Shown in pieces: positions 37,101 through 50,130 of a DNA stretch of 64,000 bases. The notes beneath the pieces are model-generated. The model saw only the letters and a program-made list of their open reading frames with translations, had not been told where the DNA came from and ran no database searches. The position numbers and the translations under genes are program-made. Positions within the stretch are counted from its first letter, which is position 1. The number at the start of each line of letters is the position of its first letter. Source of the DNA: Impatiens glandulifera (Eukaryota; Streptophyta; Magnoliopsida; Ericales; Balsaminaceae); contig NC_061863.1 in the NCBI RefSeq assembly GCF_907164915.1, positions 9,735,882 to 9,799,881 of the forward strand, read 5' to 3'.

Positions 37101-40100
37101 TGTATCTTGTACCTTCTATGTTAGTTACTTCTTTTCCTTTTCTAGCCAATTGTGCAGCTTAATAAATTTGTCTGGTTAACTAATTTTCCAGGGTGTTCTG
37201 GAGGCTGTTCGAATAAGTTTGGCTGGTTATCCAACACGGAAAACTTATAACGAGTTTGTTGATCGCTTTGGATTATTAGCTTTGGAAATAATGGATAGAA
37301 GGTTTATTTTAAACTTTTACCTTTGCATGTTTTTTTCCTCTCTAAATAAACTTTCTGTAGCATTTCACATATGGGATCCATTTGGTTAGTAATGTGTGAT
37401 TAAGTTCAGAAACCATGGCTGAATATCTTATATATGAGATTTTATACCAAATCAAAGGAGGTTATAGTAGCTTGAATGAAAAATATGGGAGATAGATAGT
37501 TGATGCGCTGCTTTCGAATTTTCAATTGAAGATCCTCTTTGTTCAGCTCCTATGGTCTTATTTTGGGCGAATTCACTTCTCCCAAAAATCTTACCCAATG
37601 ATGTTATTTTGACTCTAAATTTGATTTATTAGGAAATTAATAGTCCAATAACACTATTTAATATTATTATTTTTTAATTTCTTTTAATATTTTATATATT
37701 TTTGAATCATTAAACCACTTCAGAGTTCAGATTAAGTAAAAATCCACTTCTTTCAATACTAACCTTTAATATGATTACTTGCTTCAATTCTAAAAGTTCA
37801 TGTATACTCGTTTAAGTCTAATCTCAATGTTTTCCCCGCTTCATAAGCAGTTATGATGACAAAATGACGACGGAGAAAATATTGCAAAAGCTGAAGCTTG
37901 AAAATTACCAGGTACATGTCCATTAGTTTGTGCTCGCAAAATGGGTGATTTTGTATGTGTGTGTGTATGTTTTTATTGAAGTTGCACTCGTGTTCTGTTA
38001 ATCATACTTGTCCAACAAGGTCAAACCAGAAAACCTAAGATAGACATTCATAATATTTAATTCTAGTAGCCATGAAGATTAATATTGTATTACAACTACT
38101 TTTTGCAGTTAGGGAGGACAAAAGTTTTCCTAAGGGCGGGTCAAATAGCTGTTTTAGATGTACGCCGTGCTGAAGTTTTAGATGCTGCTGCAAAATGTAT
38201 TCAGGGAAGACTTCGAACATTTTTCACACGCAGGGATTTTATCTCAACAAAGACTGCAGCTACCTGTCTTCAAGCATTTTGCAGAGGTAAACATTTTATA
38301 ATCCTTTCTATTAATACACTATCCATTATTCTTTTGTGTAATCTATTTACCTACTGCAAGGCCTAGCTTATCCACAAGCATACTGTTTGCACTATAAAAA
38401 CTCGTGTCTTTATAAGTTAACTTTCTTAGTGCTCAGAAGAAAAGTCCACTATGTTAGACTGCTTGTTGAACAGTTGGATATCATAGTACATGCTATTGGA
38501 AATAGTAGGATTTACAATGTGTGGAGAGTGGAACATGATCCATTTCCTTCACTCGCTTTAGTTATTGGAGTATGCATAGCCATGGCTACGGTGCTGGTTC
38601 ACGAATATTGTCTTTCATCAGATCATTAAAATGAGCCAAATGCCAAGCCATCTCAGCTATGCCTAATGTCACATTTGAATTGCCAGATGGTTCCTACTCT
38701 CCATTAGGTCTAACATACTGTGAATTATTAAAAGATTCTTCTGCTTAGCTGATGTATGCTGCTGGGATGACCTTTGGACTAGTCTAATTGTTGGATTCTT
38801 CACTTAGAGAGCATTTGAAACCTTGAATCACCAAAATGTCTTACCTAAGAGACCAAAAGTCTCAGGTTCAATTCCCACTAAGAACACTCTCTATTAAATG
38901 AGGGTAATGGCAGTGGGAGGTCATGCTAGCTGCCCTCGAGGAATAAACTCCGTTCACAAAATAATCCTTGAATCACCATGATTAAAATGTTGTAGCTCCT
39001 TATGGAGTCTCAGAGATGTATACTTGGGAAATATTAGGACTCCCGGATTCCTTTGTGTGTAATTGCACCTCTGTAAAACCATTGTGCATAGGTCCTTGTT
39101 GCCAGGCCTTGTAACCTATTCAATTTCAAGTCAAAATCTAGTGCTTAAAATAAAATAGAACTGGTTGGTTTTGTAAAATTTTAGTTATCGACGGTTCAAG
39201 ATGGTCTTTTTTTATACGACAGTTCACATATATTCATACATTCTACCCCACTAATGTAGCACAAGTGGCAAGAGTGATTCCTAATAGACCAAAGGTCACG
39301 GGTTTGATTCCCACTTTGAACACCTTAAATGGCCTTAAATGGAAGTGTAAGTCTTGGCTGTGCAATGTCATGCTAGCTTCCTATATTTAAAAAAAACCTA
39401 TATTCATATATTCTTTTGTTTATTTCTCCTGTTCAATAAGAAATGATTTTTTATTGAAAAATACTTATTTAACCTGATAAATGATTTGTTTCTATAGGGT
39501 GTTTGTGCAGGAAAATGTATGAAGCCTTACGAAAGACCAAAGCTGCAATTACCATACAAATGCATGTCCGCAAATGGATTTTGTGTTCTGCCTATGTTCG
39601 GCTGCGCTCTTCATGTGTAACTGTACAATCTGGAATTCTTGGATTCTTGGTGCGACAAAGATTTTTGCATAGAAGGGAACACAGAGCTGCAACTTTAATT
39701 CAGGTATCTTAAGCCTGACAAGAATACCTCTACATTGTACTGTGTGTGATGACACCATATTTGTTTGTACCTTTTTTTCTTTTCTGTTACACGCTCCATT
39801 ACTTGCTCCATTACTTTATCATGTACAGTTCTAATAGACTGTATAAGAAATATACTATCAATGCATGAGTTGTTTGATCTGCGCTAAAATCTTCCATGAT
39901 TTATGAAGACTTTGGGTCCGGTTTTTAGAAGTTGCTGTATTGTTTACCTTATTGACTTTCCCTGCATCTATATATATACACCAATAAGCACAATGGCACC
40001 AATGTTGATCATACATTTTATTTTGATCTGTTGCATCTAGTGTTCGAATTGCATGAGCATTTATAGTGATCATTTGTTTTTGTTTTCCATTTTATCTTTC

Positions 40101-43100
40101 CTGTGGATATCTGGTTATGTTTGGCACTTGATCTTTGAGACTCACATACAATATTTATAGGCTTACTGGAGGATGTGCAAGGTCCGTTCAGCGTTCCGTC
40201 AGCGTCATACTAATATTATTAAAGTACAATGTCTATGGAGGCAAAAGTTGGCAAAAAGAGTTTTCCGGAGGCTTAAACAGGTGAATGTGATTCTTTATGT
40301 CCAGTTTGTTTCAGTCACTATTTAAGTGGCAATGTAGGATGTATGTGCATTAAGAATAGGCTTAGTATCTTCGTTTTAATAGTTAGAAAGGTTTATGAAC
40401 TCTAAGTGGAAATGCATGCAAGATAATCATATCTCCTACACTAAAATCTTGTTATAGGAAAAAATTGTGACACTAAGGACATGCTCATCTTTTTTACTAT
40501 ACTATAAATTTGACGTAATCTAGTAAACATTCTCTAGATCTTTACGTTCTTCTACACCATAGTTGGAAAATCAATTTGATTTTCATTGTCATGATGAAAG
40601 CCCCTTTTGGCAAGTTTGATTATGTTAGTCTGTTAGATTCATAAAATTTGTTCAAAATGCATCATTTGTGTACTCGACTTTTTTAGTTGACTAGCTGGAG
40701 CTGTCAACTAAGACTTAATTTCTGTTTCATTCAAAGCTTAAATAGTAAATGTCATACAGTCTCTTGTTTTATATCAACTAAATTGGCCTTGGTGTTGTGC
40801 TATTAGGACTTATTAGTTATTATGTAGATGTAGTATTATTTGTTTGAAAGGGGAAATCAGGACATGTAGCTGTCATGCATATTCCTACTTGGTATGGAGT
40901 TCTGTTAAGCAATTCAACAAATCAGCTTGATTCTGAAATGATTTATCATGATCAATATTTCTTTCTTATATATTGAACATACAACCTGTTGGCAAAATTT
41001 GATTACTAATGCACTTGACATAGAAGTAACCTTTTCCCTCTTATTAATTATTCTACCCGTTTCCATTTCAACCATATAGGAGGCAAACGAGGCAGGTGCT
41101 TTGCGTTTGGCAAAGAATAAACTTGAACGACAGTTGGAAGAACTTACATGGAGATTGAAGCTAGAGAAGAAATTAAGAGTATCTTCTTTATCCTGAACAG
41201 ATTTGCATTTGTCAACCATTATTTTAACGTGCATTTGTCATATCAAAGATAATACTTTGTGGTTTTTGTTGTATTTCTATAATCAAAATGCATGCTGTAT
41301 ACAAACTAGGACAGGCTATTTCCTTGTTGATTATGGGTGTGTGAAAGGGATCAAGGACTTGCTGACTTTGTTATTTGTTAACCATTCCAGCATTGCTGAT
41401 ATCCCAGCAATTATGATTAGTTATTAAAGGTCTGAATTTTTCGGAACTGTAAGAGACTGTGATCAGGGAATGATGTTTATTATCTAACTTAACAATTTTG
41501 AGAGTACAACATTGGTATCATAAGACTGTCCAATTCCTTAAAAATATGGTATCATAGGAATAATACTGTTTATTTAAAGGTTGTTTTTGTGTTTGTACAC
41601 ATGGAGAAACTATCATTTATTTTTGTAGTTTCCACTGAATCTTTGTATAATGATGAGACACCATATATTATGCAGGTCTCCAGTGAAGATGCCAAGACAG
41701 GAGAGAGTTCGAAGCTTCAGAAGATGGTGGGTTCTTTAAAACTTGAATTGGATGCAGCAAAATTGGCAATTGTCCACGAGTCCAACAAGAATGCAGTACT
41801 GCAACATCAGTTAGAACTATCATTGAAGGAGAAATCTGCTCTCGAAAAGGAAATGAGTGCAATGGCTGAACTACGGAGTCAGAACACATATCTAAAGGTG
41901 ACTGAAAAAGTGCATGTTGGCTCCCTTGCATTTTTAATCTTTAGCTCTACTGGTGTTTTTTCAATAATATCATGTTAATTACTTGATTACCTCTTTCAGC
42001 TAGGTCACTCTATTTATAACTATAGGGTACCACCTATTCTAACAACTAACTGTCCCTAACAACTTGGCAACTGATATTAACTAATGTAATAAACTTTAGG
42101 GCCTCTTCACTATTTAGAGCTCTAACTTGTAACTCTAACCCTATTAACATGTGACCTTTTGTCTCACTTCTCATGTCTTGATAATTCTCTCATCCGTTAC
42201 TCTTAGTGTTTGTTAAGAGTTTATTTTCTCTTCTCATCTCAACTCAATTCTCTTTCATTCAATTTACTCATGGCATCAATTGTACTCTCCAGTTTCTAGA
42301 TATTAAACCTAATTCTAGTTCAAGGCTTATCAGCATAACAAGCCTTTTCCCAATGAAGTCACTGTGGTTAATACCAATGAGTGAGTAATTTAGAAGGGAG
42401 TTTCTTGTTCTTTGCCTTGATCTTGGTCAACTTCACATTTTTTTCCTATCAGGTTAATTGTTGAAGGGAAAAAATAAGTATATGCTATATCATAAGCACA
42501 TGAAGCTTCCATGCAGTCAATTTTGTCTTTCTGTATTTATTTCTGGAATATTATTGTATTAATTGAAGTCATGTTTTTTGGTTCTTCACAGAATTCTTTA
42601 GTTGCCCTTGAAGAAAAGAACTCAGCCTTGAATGTTGAGCTAGTGAAGTCTAGAAGAGAAACAAGTGATGCGGTTGAAAATTTGTTGGATGTTCAAAAAA
42701 CATGTGCAAACCTCCAAGAAAGTTTGCGAAGGTACTTCTTGAGGTCTTGTAAACATGTTACAGAATTATCTTTATTCTTGAATCTTTACATTACTAGCTT
42801 CATTACTGTTATTCACTTTTACCCCCTCCCTTTTTGGTTTATGCTTTCACATTTTTATGGTACATGTTTCTTATCTTGATTTCTCACAGTAAGTTTGTTT
42901 AATATTAGCTTGGAGGCAAAGCTTGCCAATATGGATGATGAAAATCTTGTGTTGCGGCAAAGGACCTTGGATGCCTCTCCCAAAAGCAACCGCTCTGGGC
43001 TTGCTAAGCCATATTTTGATGTAAGTTTCCTATAGATCCATATATTATTTACGAAGCCTGCCACATTGCAGGAAATAAACGAAAACTGATCAAATTAAAG

Positions 43101-46100
43101 CAATGTAAAACTCATAATAGCTTACTATGTTTGATGAGATAATATTTTGGAAGTTTGTGTTGTCTTGTAACAGAAATACTCTAGTGCCCTTGCACTTTCA
43201 CATCCCAATAGGAAACTTGGATTTGTGAGTACTAGTTTCTGTGTTTCATTCTTCAGAAGAGGATATCATATCTTGATGTGATTTCAATATGTTGGCAAAA
43301 CTCTTTTTCATTCAGGAAACTCCTACTCCCACAAAACATATAGCATCTATTCCTCGAAGTTTGTCAGACTCTCGCAGGACAAAATCTACATTGGATAGGA
43401 GCCAGGTTCTGTTCTTGTACATGCATATTTTGTCTTTCTAGCAAGTTGAGATCGTGAAAACTGAGTTTTCCTCCTTTTGGTCTCAGGAGAACTATGATCT
43501 ACTTGCAAGATGTATAAAGGAGGATTTGGGTTTTCATGATGGAAAACCGGTAGCAGCTTGTGTGATATATAAGTGCCTTGTCCATTGGCATGCCTTTGAG
43601 TCTGAGAGGACAACTATTTTTGACTATATTATTGAAGGGATTAATGATAGCTTGAAGGTATTCATTAGCCTATCATCTTTTATCTCTTATCTGTCCCCAA
43701 GTACAGACAAACTATGTAACATTCAAGTGTTAAAAAGGATTTTAGAGGTTCAGGTGCTATTTAAGAAAACCAGCTATTCTGATAGTTTCTCAAATGTTCT
43801 ACTATCACCAAGGCCTCGTTTGATCTAAGGAATAACCAAGTGGTTATTTCTAAAAACCTTGTCTGATGTATGTTATTGAAAATCAGATTATTTTGGTAGA
43901 AAAATATTAGGGACATCAATAAATATAGAGATATTTTAAAATAGAGGGTATTTTGGTTGATGATTTGAAGGATGTGATTCATGAGTAGATTATGGATTGG
44001 ATAGTAGGTTATTTCAAATTAATTTGAAAAAATTCACATCACACAGGGCTAACTGTATTTACCTTTTATATGCAGGTGGGAGAGGAGACTGTTATCTTGC
44101 CTTACTGGTTGTCCAATGCTTCAGCACTTCTATGCCTCCTGCAGAGGAATATACGTTCTAATGGGTTTCTACCTGCAACATCTCAGCGTTCTGGAGGATC
44201 AGTCCTCAATGGGAGGGTTGCACAAGTTAGTCTTCTTAATTTTAAATATTCTTATAGAATTTTTCACTTGTCAAACTATTGATTATCGGTTCGGATTTCC
44301 ATAAGAGCTCTTTCATTTGTCCCCCTTCCTATTTGTAACTTTGTATGCTATAGATACATAAAACAACTAATAGGCATCCAAAAAGTAATAAAAAGATGTT
44401 TGTGTATAAAAGAGTGTTGAATATATGATAAGAAGATCTCAATTTCTCATAGGATAGAAATTTGCATGGCCATTCTTTGCTTCTGGTACCATAATTAATC
44501 AGAATTTGACACATGTCACAGTGAAATGCAAAAGTTTGGCTTTTGTTTTATATCTTAGAACTATTGACCAATGTATTGTTGTTCTCATGAATGAAAAATA
44601 GGATTTTGTGCATTGTTGCCTGCTTGTATGCAGGCATTAGGTTCTTTTACCTGTTAGTTTCTAGACAATTGTTATGTTTGCTTAAGTATGATCTGTTTCA
44701 TATACATTACAAGTTTGAAAATTACTTATAGGCCATTAAATCTCCTTTCAAACGAGCTGGTTTGGAGGACGGAATTTCACACTTGGAAGCAAGGTATCCG
44801 GCAATTCTGTTCAAACAGCAATTAACAGCATGTGTAGAGAAGATTTTTGGTTTGATTCGTGACAATTTGAAGAAAGAGATATCTCCTTTGTTGAATTCCT
44901 GCATTCAGGTGAGTCATTACTTGTTGATTCAATCATCTTGAGTACCTAATAAATCTTATTGAAATAATCACATGTCATGTTTTGTAGTTAATATCTCCGG
45001 TGTTTGTACATTATTTGAATTTTGATGCTTTGCTACACAGTACTAATATCGATGCAGAGTTTTCATGAACATCTATTAACAAATTATAGAGATGTTTATG
45101 TTACATAGGTGTTCATCAAGACAAGTTGAATCAAGGTTAAGTGTGTGTTAGATACAACTGAAAATTAAGTGTTGAACTATAAATGCTGAATTAAGTGTCG
45201 AATAATTTAAGCTGTGTTATCAAATACAACCTAAATCTATAAAGATAGCCTCTTTTAATATTCTTGTATTTCTAAGAGCTTGGATATTAGGTACTTGATC
45301 ATGTAACTTCTAGTCAAATAAAGGGTATTTTTGTGGTAAACGATTTTTGGAGGCCTCGTTACCAGTTCCAACATAGAGTTCAAATCATGTTCCCTAGATA
45401 TTAAAAAGAGAATGTGATCGCCATTTGGAAACATTATTTTCCCTAGATCATGTTCCATAGAGTTCTGTTTTGGATCTGTCTCAACACAAAAATAAAAAAG
45501 TTCTGACTAAAATTAGTTTTCAAACATTTTGTATCTGGAAACGTTTTCCAAATACAAAACATTAACAATGAGTGTTTCCAAATAGAGTGCTTGATGTCTT
45601 TATTTCTTCCTACTGTAAATCTATGAGCAAGACTTCCAATGCTTTGAAGTTTTTTTTTTCTTTCTATTTTATTCTAAGAGATGAATTCTTGCAATATATA
45701 TATATATATATTTGATTTATTATCAAGGCTCCCAAAACCCAACGGGGACATGGTGGAAAGTCATCTAGATCACCTGGCCATACACCTCAGCCATCAACAA
45801 ATAGCCAGTGGGACAGTATCATACAGTTCTTGGAGTCCTTGATGAGTCGTCTACATGGAAACCATGTATGAAATCTGTTCCTTCAATCTTAATTAGTATT
45901 TGTTTATATTTCAGCTACATGTGTTTGTGATCCTATCAAAATACTTCCAGGTGCCTTCATTTTTCATTCGTAAGATAATGACTCAAGTATTCTCCTTCGT
46001 TAATATATCACTTTTCAATAGGTAAGCTAAACAAACTCACCCATTCCCTAGAAAAGAACAATTTTTTTTTTCAGGCACTGACTCCATGGTTTAATTCAAA

Positions 46101-47482
46101 TTATTCAGTCTTTTGCTTCGGCGAGAATGTTGCACATTTTCAAATGGGGAATACGTTAAATCTGGTTTGGCTGAACTCGAGAAATGGATAGTCGCTGCAA
46201 CAGAGGAGGTAACCAGATTATTGTTTCAGATTAAGAATAGAAAGTTGGATTTATCTAATCCAAGATGGATTCTCATAGTTTGCAGGAACCTCGTGGCATG
46301 AATTGAATTTCATTAGACAAGCTGTTGGCTTTCTGGTAAAAAGAAAAGCAACCTTTTTGTTTCTTCAATCCATTGTGTTGAATATTTGACTTTTATTTAC
46401 TTGGATGTTCATTAAACCTTTCTCAGGTAATACATCAGAAGAGGAAGAAGTCCCTTAAAGAGATCATGCAGGATCTTTGTCCAGTAAGATCCTATACATT
46501 GCTGTATATATATAGGGATGCTTTGCTATACAATTTTTTCTATAGTTATGTTTGTCAAAATCACAATAATCTTGATCATAATCCAAAAATAATCTTATTT
46601 GATATAGTTTTTTATATACCAAATAAAACACAATATTACACTATAATTTGTATACCAAATGAAATGACAAAAATCAGACTAGAAGTTGGATCATGATAAA
46701 CAAAAAGGTCACTTTCAGTTTTAACTTTGACATGATTGTGATAAAAGATGGAGTTCCAAATAGGGTCTATTATATATATCACTTTGGTGATCTGTAATTT
46801 CATGTATATATATTTTTGCAGGTGTTGACTGTTAGACAAATTTATAGAATAAGTACCATGTACTGGGACGACAAATATGGCACTCAGAGTGTTTCAAATG
46901 AGGTGTGTTTCTATCAAAGAATTGGAATTCCATGGTATATGAAGTTTGGTATCCTGGATTTGCAATTTATGCAAATTGAATTTTGCTTAAACAGGTGGTA
47001 GCTCAGATGAGGGAAATTTTGAACAAGGACTCTCAGAATCTTGCTTCAAATTCTTTTCTGTTGGATGATGATCTAAGGTAGGTATTATACCTGTTTCCTA
47101 CATCAGTCAGCAGTATGGTCTTTCCAAATATGGTCTCTTTTTGATCAATGAATACATGGTCCAAAAATGTTGAGTAAATGAGAGTGAAAAAGCAAAGTAA
47201 TCAAGGTATCTATAAGCGGGTGTCTTACTATAAACCCTTTCTAGCATGTAAGCTAGGAGTCTCGAAGTCCATTGATTTACTCTTAAGGCTATGTTTGGTT
47301 ATTCCTGAACTAGAATTGATATTGGGAGGGTTTCTAATTCTAAAATGTTTGGTTGCAGCATACCCTTCTCGACAGAAGACATAGACATGGCACTTCCAAT
47401 GCTAGATTTGTCGGTTGTTCAACTGCCCAAGTTCCTAACAGAGTATCCTTCCTTACAATTATTGGACAAACATCAGAAGTAG
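31199..47482 (+). CDS. XI-F: Class XI myosin heavy chain, XI-F (myosin-12)-like, 38 exons
   Basis: This is an actin-based motor for organelle movement and cytoplasmic streaming. Exons: 31199-31321, 31422-31565, 32359-32504, 32592-32748, 33050-33108, 33560-33716, 34005-34154, 34262-34398, 34843-34989, 35077-35178, 35550-35607, 35712-35813, 36142-36179, 36259-36385, 36472-36645, 36910-37041, 37192-37301, 37851-37911, 38109-38286, 39498-39703, 40161-40280, 41080-41178, 41676-41897, 42592-42731, 42909-43020, 43174-43224, 43316-43405, 43487-43657, 44076-44225, 44732-44908, 45728-45865, 45951-46021, 46109-46208, 46279-46335, 46427-46483, 46822-46902, 46995-47077, 47359-47482. All phases fit: 1516 codons, normal for the class. 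N-terminal SH3-like domain ([11 protein letters not shown]); P-loop GESGAGKT 153-160; switch I NDNSSRFGKF 206-215; switch II DIYGFE 430-435; six IQ motifs about 732-875; coiled coil to about 1060; dilute-type globular tail from about 1115. Introns 10 and 14 start with GC. The isoform name rests on tail similarity recalled from Arabidopsis and is less certain than the class. Confidence 0.93.
31669..31830. repeat. Tandem duplication of ~80 bp in myosin intron 2
   Basis: A segment with GTGCATTAACTGATGACTCG and GGAGATTTATGAAATCTTGT is repeated about 80 bp later with few changes, each copy ending AATGCTGAATAAAATGGTTA. Non-coding and recent-looking. Confidence 0.8.
34434..34459. repeat. (TA)n microsatellite in myosin intron 8
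   Basis: TA run of about 26 bp. Confidence 0.9.
35858..36012. repeat. Tandem duplication in myosin intron 12
   Basis: GTTTCTATATGCTCCATGCT followed by AAAATTGTATAGATATGGAA occurs at about 35867 and again about 98 bp later. Non-coding. Confidence 0.8.
38821..38978 (+). mobile_element. tRNA-derived SINE, copy 3, 5'-truncated (myosin intron 19)
   Basis: The B-box region (CAGGTTCAATTCCC) and the family body (GGGAGGTCATGCTAGCTGCC) are present, but the A box is missing. A perfect 13-bp duplication CCTTGAATCACCA flanks it at 38821-38833 and 38966-38978, so the loss of the 5' end happened at insertion. Confidence 0.78.
39229..39414 (+). mobile_element. tRNA-derived SINE, copy 4 (myosin intron 19)
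   Basis: An A box (TGTAGCACAAGTGG), a B-box region (GGGTTTGATTCCC) and the family body (TGCAATGTCATGCTAGCTTC) are present in order. TATATTCATACATTCT (39229-39244) and TATATTCATATATTCT (39399-39414) form a 16-bp target duplication with one difference. The element is about 154 bp with an A-rich 3' end. Confidence 0.78.
43811..44052 (+). mobile_element. MITE in myosin intron 28
   Basis: The left end reads AGGCCTCGTTTGATCTAAGG and the right end, read inward, AGCCCTGTGTGATGTG, an imperfect inverted repeat. The interior contains AGAGGGTATTTTGG and GAAGGATGTGATTCATGAG, as in the FBL15 intron 3 element. No coding capacity. Confidence 0.5.
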
Positions 47483-49275
47483 AATACCATTTTTAGGTGG
47501 GTATTTTTCTAATCTTTGTAGAATTATTTTGCCTTCATTATCATCATCACATGTTTAATGCTGGCAAAATGATGCAGTACAGTAGGAAGATGAAATTAAT
47601 GGGGACCAATATTGTAGTGTTGTTATCGGTAGACATTAGTGTATACTTTAAACACAACTGGTGGGCGTTCAAGTTCAAATTCATACACATGAAAGTCTTC
47701 GTCGGTTGTAAAAATCTGTACAGGAACGGCATGTCATGCTCGATGCTGTTTTTCAAATTATTATTCTTATGAAGCTTGATTATTTTTAGATCCATGTATA
47801 TATTGTTGTAAACATTCTAGTCTTGCATCAAGTCCTGCATCAGACTTAAAACCTAACCTACACATGGTGAAAAGAAAAAGGAAGAAAAATATGCACTTTT
47901 AGTTTTCATTGTATTTATAATAAATCCTCTAAAAATGTTCAAGTGGGGACTCAGACTTTGAGGGTAGTGCTTGTTTCTTTTGAAAAATAAACTCATTTAG
48001 GTAATTTTTTATTTTGTTACCTTCTTTCTCATTTTGCAATAGAAAATAGTGAAACTTCAAACTATAATAATAAGTTTGTATTAATCTTTTAATCATTACA
48101 AATAGTAACAAAGATATTAATATGGTCCTTGGAAGTGGGCATTATTTAAATAATTTATTGTTCATAATCACATACAAAATGAATCAGGTGGCATGTAAGA
48201 AATGATAAACAATGTTATTGAAAGCTTGGGGATTTTCAGTTTGAGTAATGTGAGATGTGTTATAACTTAAGTGAATCATATAATTAATGATGTATCAATA
48301 TTTCAATTTATTTCTTGCACACAAGTCATTGTTTGTCTTTAAATTATAATTCAAAATTTTATCTTTATTTAGTATACAAATTATATTAGTCACGATTCAA
48401 ATTATATTAAAATATGAGAACTAGTTAATCATTTTAATTGGTGGATTTTAAAACACTCATGACTTAGTTAGATCATGTACTATAAAGATAATTGAATAAT
48501 TATTGAGTTATTTAAATAATTACCCTCCTCTTATCCTTCTCTTCATTAGTTAAAATATAATCTATTTTTTAAAATAATTTTTTTTTCATTAAATATTAAT
48601 ATCTTTAAAAAATTTCAATAATAACCCAATTTTTCATAAACTAGTAAAAAAAGAATTTATTTGAATAATCTAAAGCCGAATAGTTTTATTTGTAAAAAGT
48701 AATGTTAAAGATTATTTATGAAAATTATTTTGATTGTAATGTAATGTAATTTGATTTGATTAAAAATTTAATTTATGAATTAAATAGATGTTTTATTTAA
48801 AATTTTATTAATAATTTATTTAATTTATTAAAATTTAATTTTAAGAAGTAACGTACATATTTAATTTGTTTATTATTTTATATTTTTAATTTTTCAAACA
48901 TTAAAATTAATCAACCAAAAACCGACCTAAATTCGGTGTTTTTCAGTTTATACTCTCCAACAAGGATGATATAATTATAATTAATCGGTCTTGTTTGGGA
49001 CGGTTTTTAACTGTATAACCCGGTAGTTGACTCGGGATGATATTTGTGTTTATCATTCTAATTTTACTATGATAATTACAATTAAATATATATTATTATT
49101 TATTTTTCATATTTTATAAAAGTTTACGGTTAATTTTTCTATAATAATATGAGTTTTTAACATATTACTATATATATTATATAAAATAATATTTTATATA
49201 ATTTATCATAGACATTTTATTGTTTAAAATATAGTTTAGACGGTGGCTTGAGTGAATTCTCTGAAACCGAACGGA
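47483..49275. other. Myosin 3' region and AT-rich intergenic DNA
   Basis: The first few hundred bases should include the myosin 3' untranslated region; an AATAAA lies near 47920 but I cannot tell whether it is used. Beyond about 48 kb there is only AT-rich sequence without recognisable features. Confidence 0.4.
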
Positions 49276-49277
49276 AT

Positions 49278-49400
49278 CACTAGTGAAAAAGGGACCTTTA
49301 TCGACAAAATTTATTGAGAGTTTTATAAATCTCTCGGTATAGCTCCCGACAAGAAGTGATCTTTCGTTATTCAAAATAAATTCTGGGAGGAGTATATTAC
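49278..49400 (+). mobile_element. CACTA-like transposon terminus
   Basis: It begins CACTAGTGAAAAAGGGACC, matching the general plant CACTA terminal inverted repeat, followed by subterminal DNA with CTCTCGG and CCCGAC motifs. It leads directly into the 82-bp repeats. The opposite end was not found. Confidence 0.5.
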
Positions 49401-50130
49401 CTTCGGTAATGTGATTTATCACCGAAGGTTTTTCAAAAAACCGTCGTTTTGATTCTCCCAAAAAACATAAAATAATTCTAAATGTTGGGATGAGGGTAAT
49501 TGCGAAAGTTTTTCAAAAAACTCTCGGTTTTAATTCTCCCAAAAGAACATAAAATAATTCTAAGTGTTGGGATGAAGGTATTTGAAAAAGTTTTTAAGAA
49601 AACCTTAGGTTTTGATTCTCCCCCAAAAAATCAGAAAATAGTTTTGTGTTGGGATGAGGGTATTTGCAAAAGTTAAAAAAAAACCCTTTGGTTTTGACTC
49701 TTCCCAAAAAGAACAGAAAATAATTCTAAGTATTGAGATGAAGGTATTTATGAAAGTTTTTCAAAGAATTCACGGTTTTGACTCTTCAAAAAAAAAATCA
49801 AAAAAAAATTCTAAGTGTTGGGATGGGGGTATTTGCGAAGGTTTTTCAAAAAACTTTTGGTTTTGGCTATTCCCAAAAAAATAGAAAAATTTCAAGTGTT
49901 GGGATGGGGGGATTTGCGAAGGCTTTTCAATAAACTCTCGATTTTTCAATAAATTCTCGGTTTTGACTCTAAAAAAAAAAGAAAATAATTTAAGTGTTGA
50001 GATGAAGGTATTTGCGAAAGTTTTTAAAAGAAACCTCAGTTTTGATTCTTCCCCCAAAACAGAAAATTTTTTTTAAGTGTCAGGAGACTCAGGACGAAGG
50101 TATTTGCGAAAGTTTTCCAATAAACTATAA
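49401..50130 (+). repeat. About nine tandem copies of an ~82-bp unit
   Basis: Units begin with TGTTGGGATGAGGGTATTTG or a close variant at about 49482, 49566, 49648, 49731, 49816, 49898, 49996 and 50078, with a partial first copy at 49401. Each continues GCGAAAGTTTTTCAAAAAAC, then CTCGGTTTTGATTCTCCC and an A-rich end. Copies differ at many positions and one has an internal duplication. They have no consistent reading frame. They are probably subterminal repeats of the CACTA-like element that starts at 49278. Confidence 0.75.

Noticed and set aside
41983..42400. Possible solo LTR or TRIM-like element in myosin intron 23, with a TGGCATCAATTG primer-site look-alike
   Set aside because: The primer-site match is weak, no target duplication or second LTR was found, and the sequence could be ordinary intron.
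45100..45250. Short element with GTTAGATACAACTG and ATCAAATACAACCT in myosin intron 30
   Set aside because: The ends suggest a MITE but the inverted repeat and target duplication are not clear enough.
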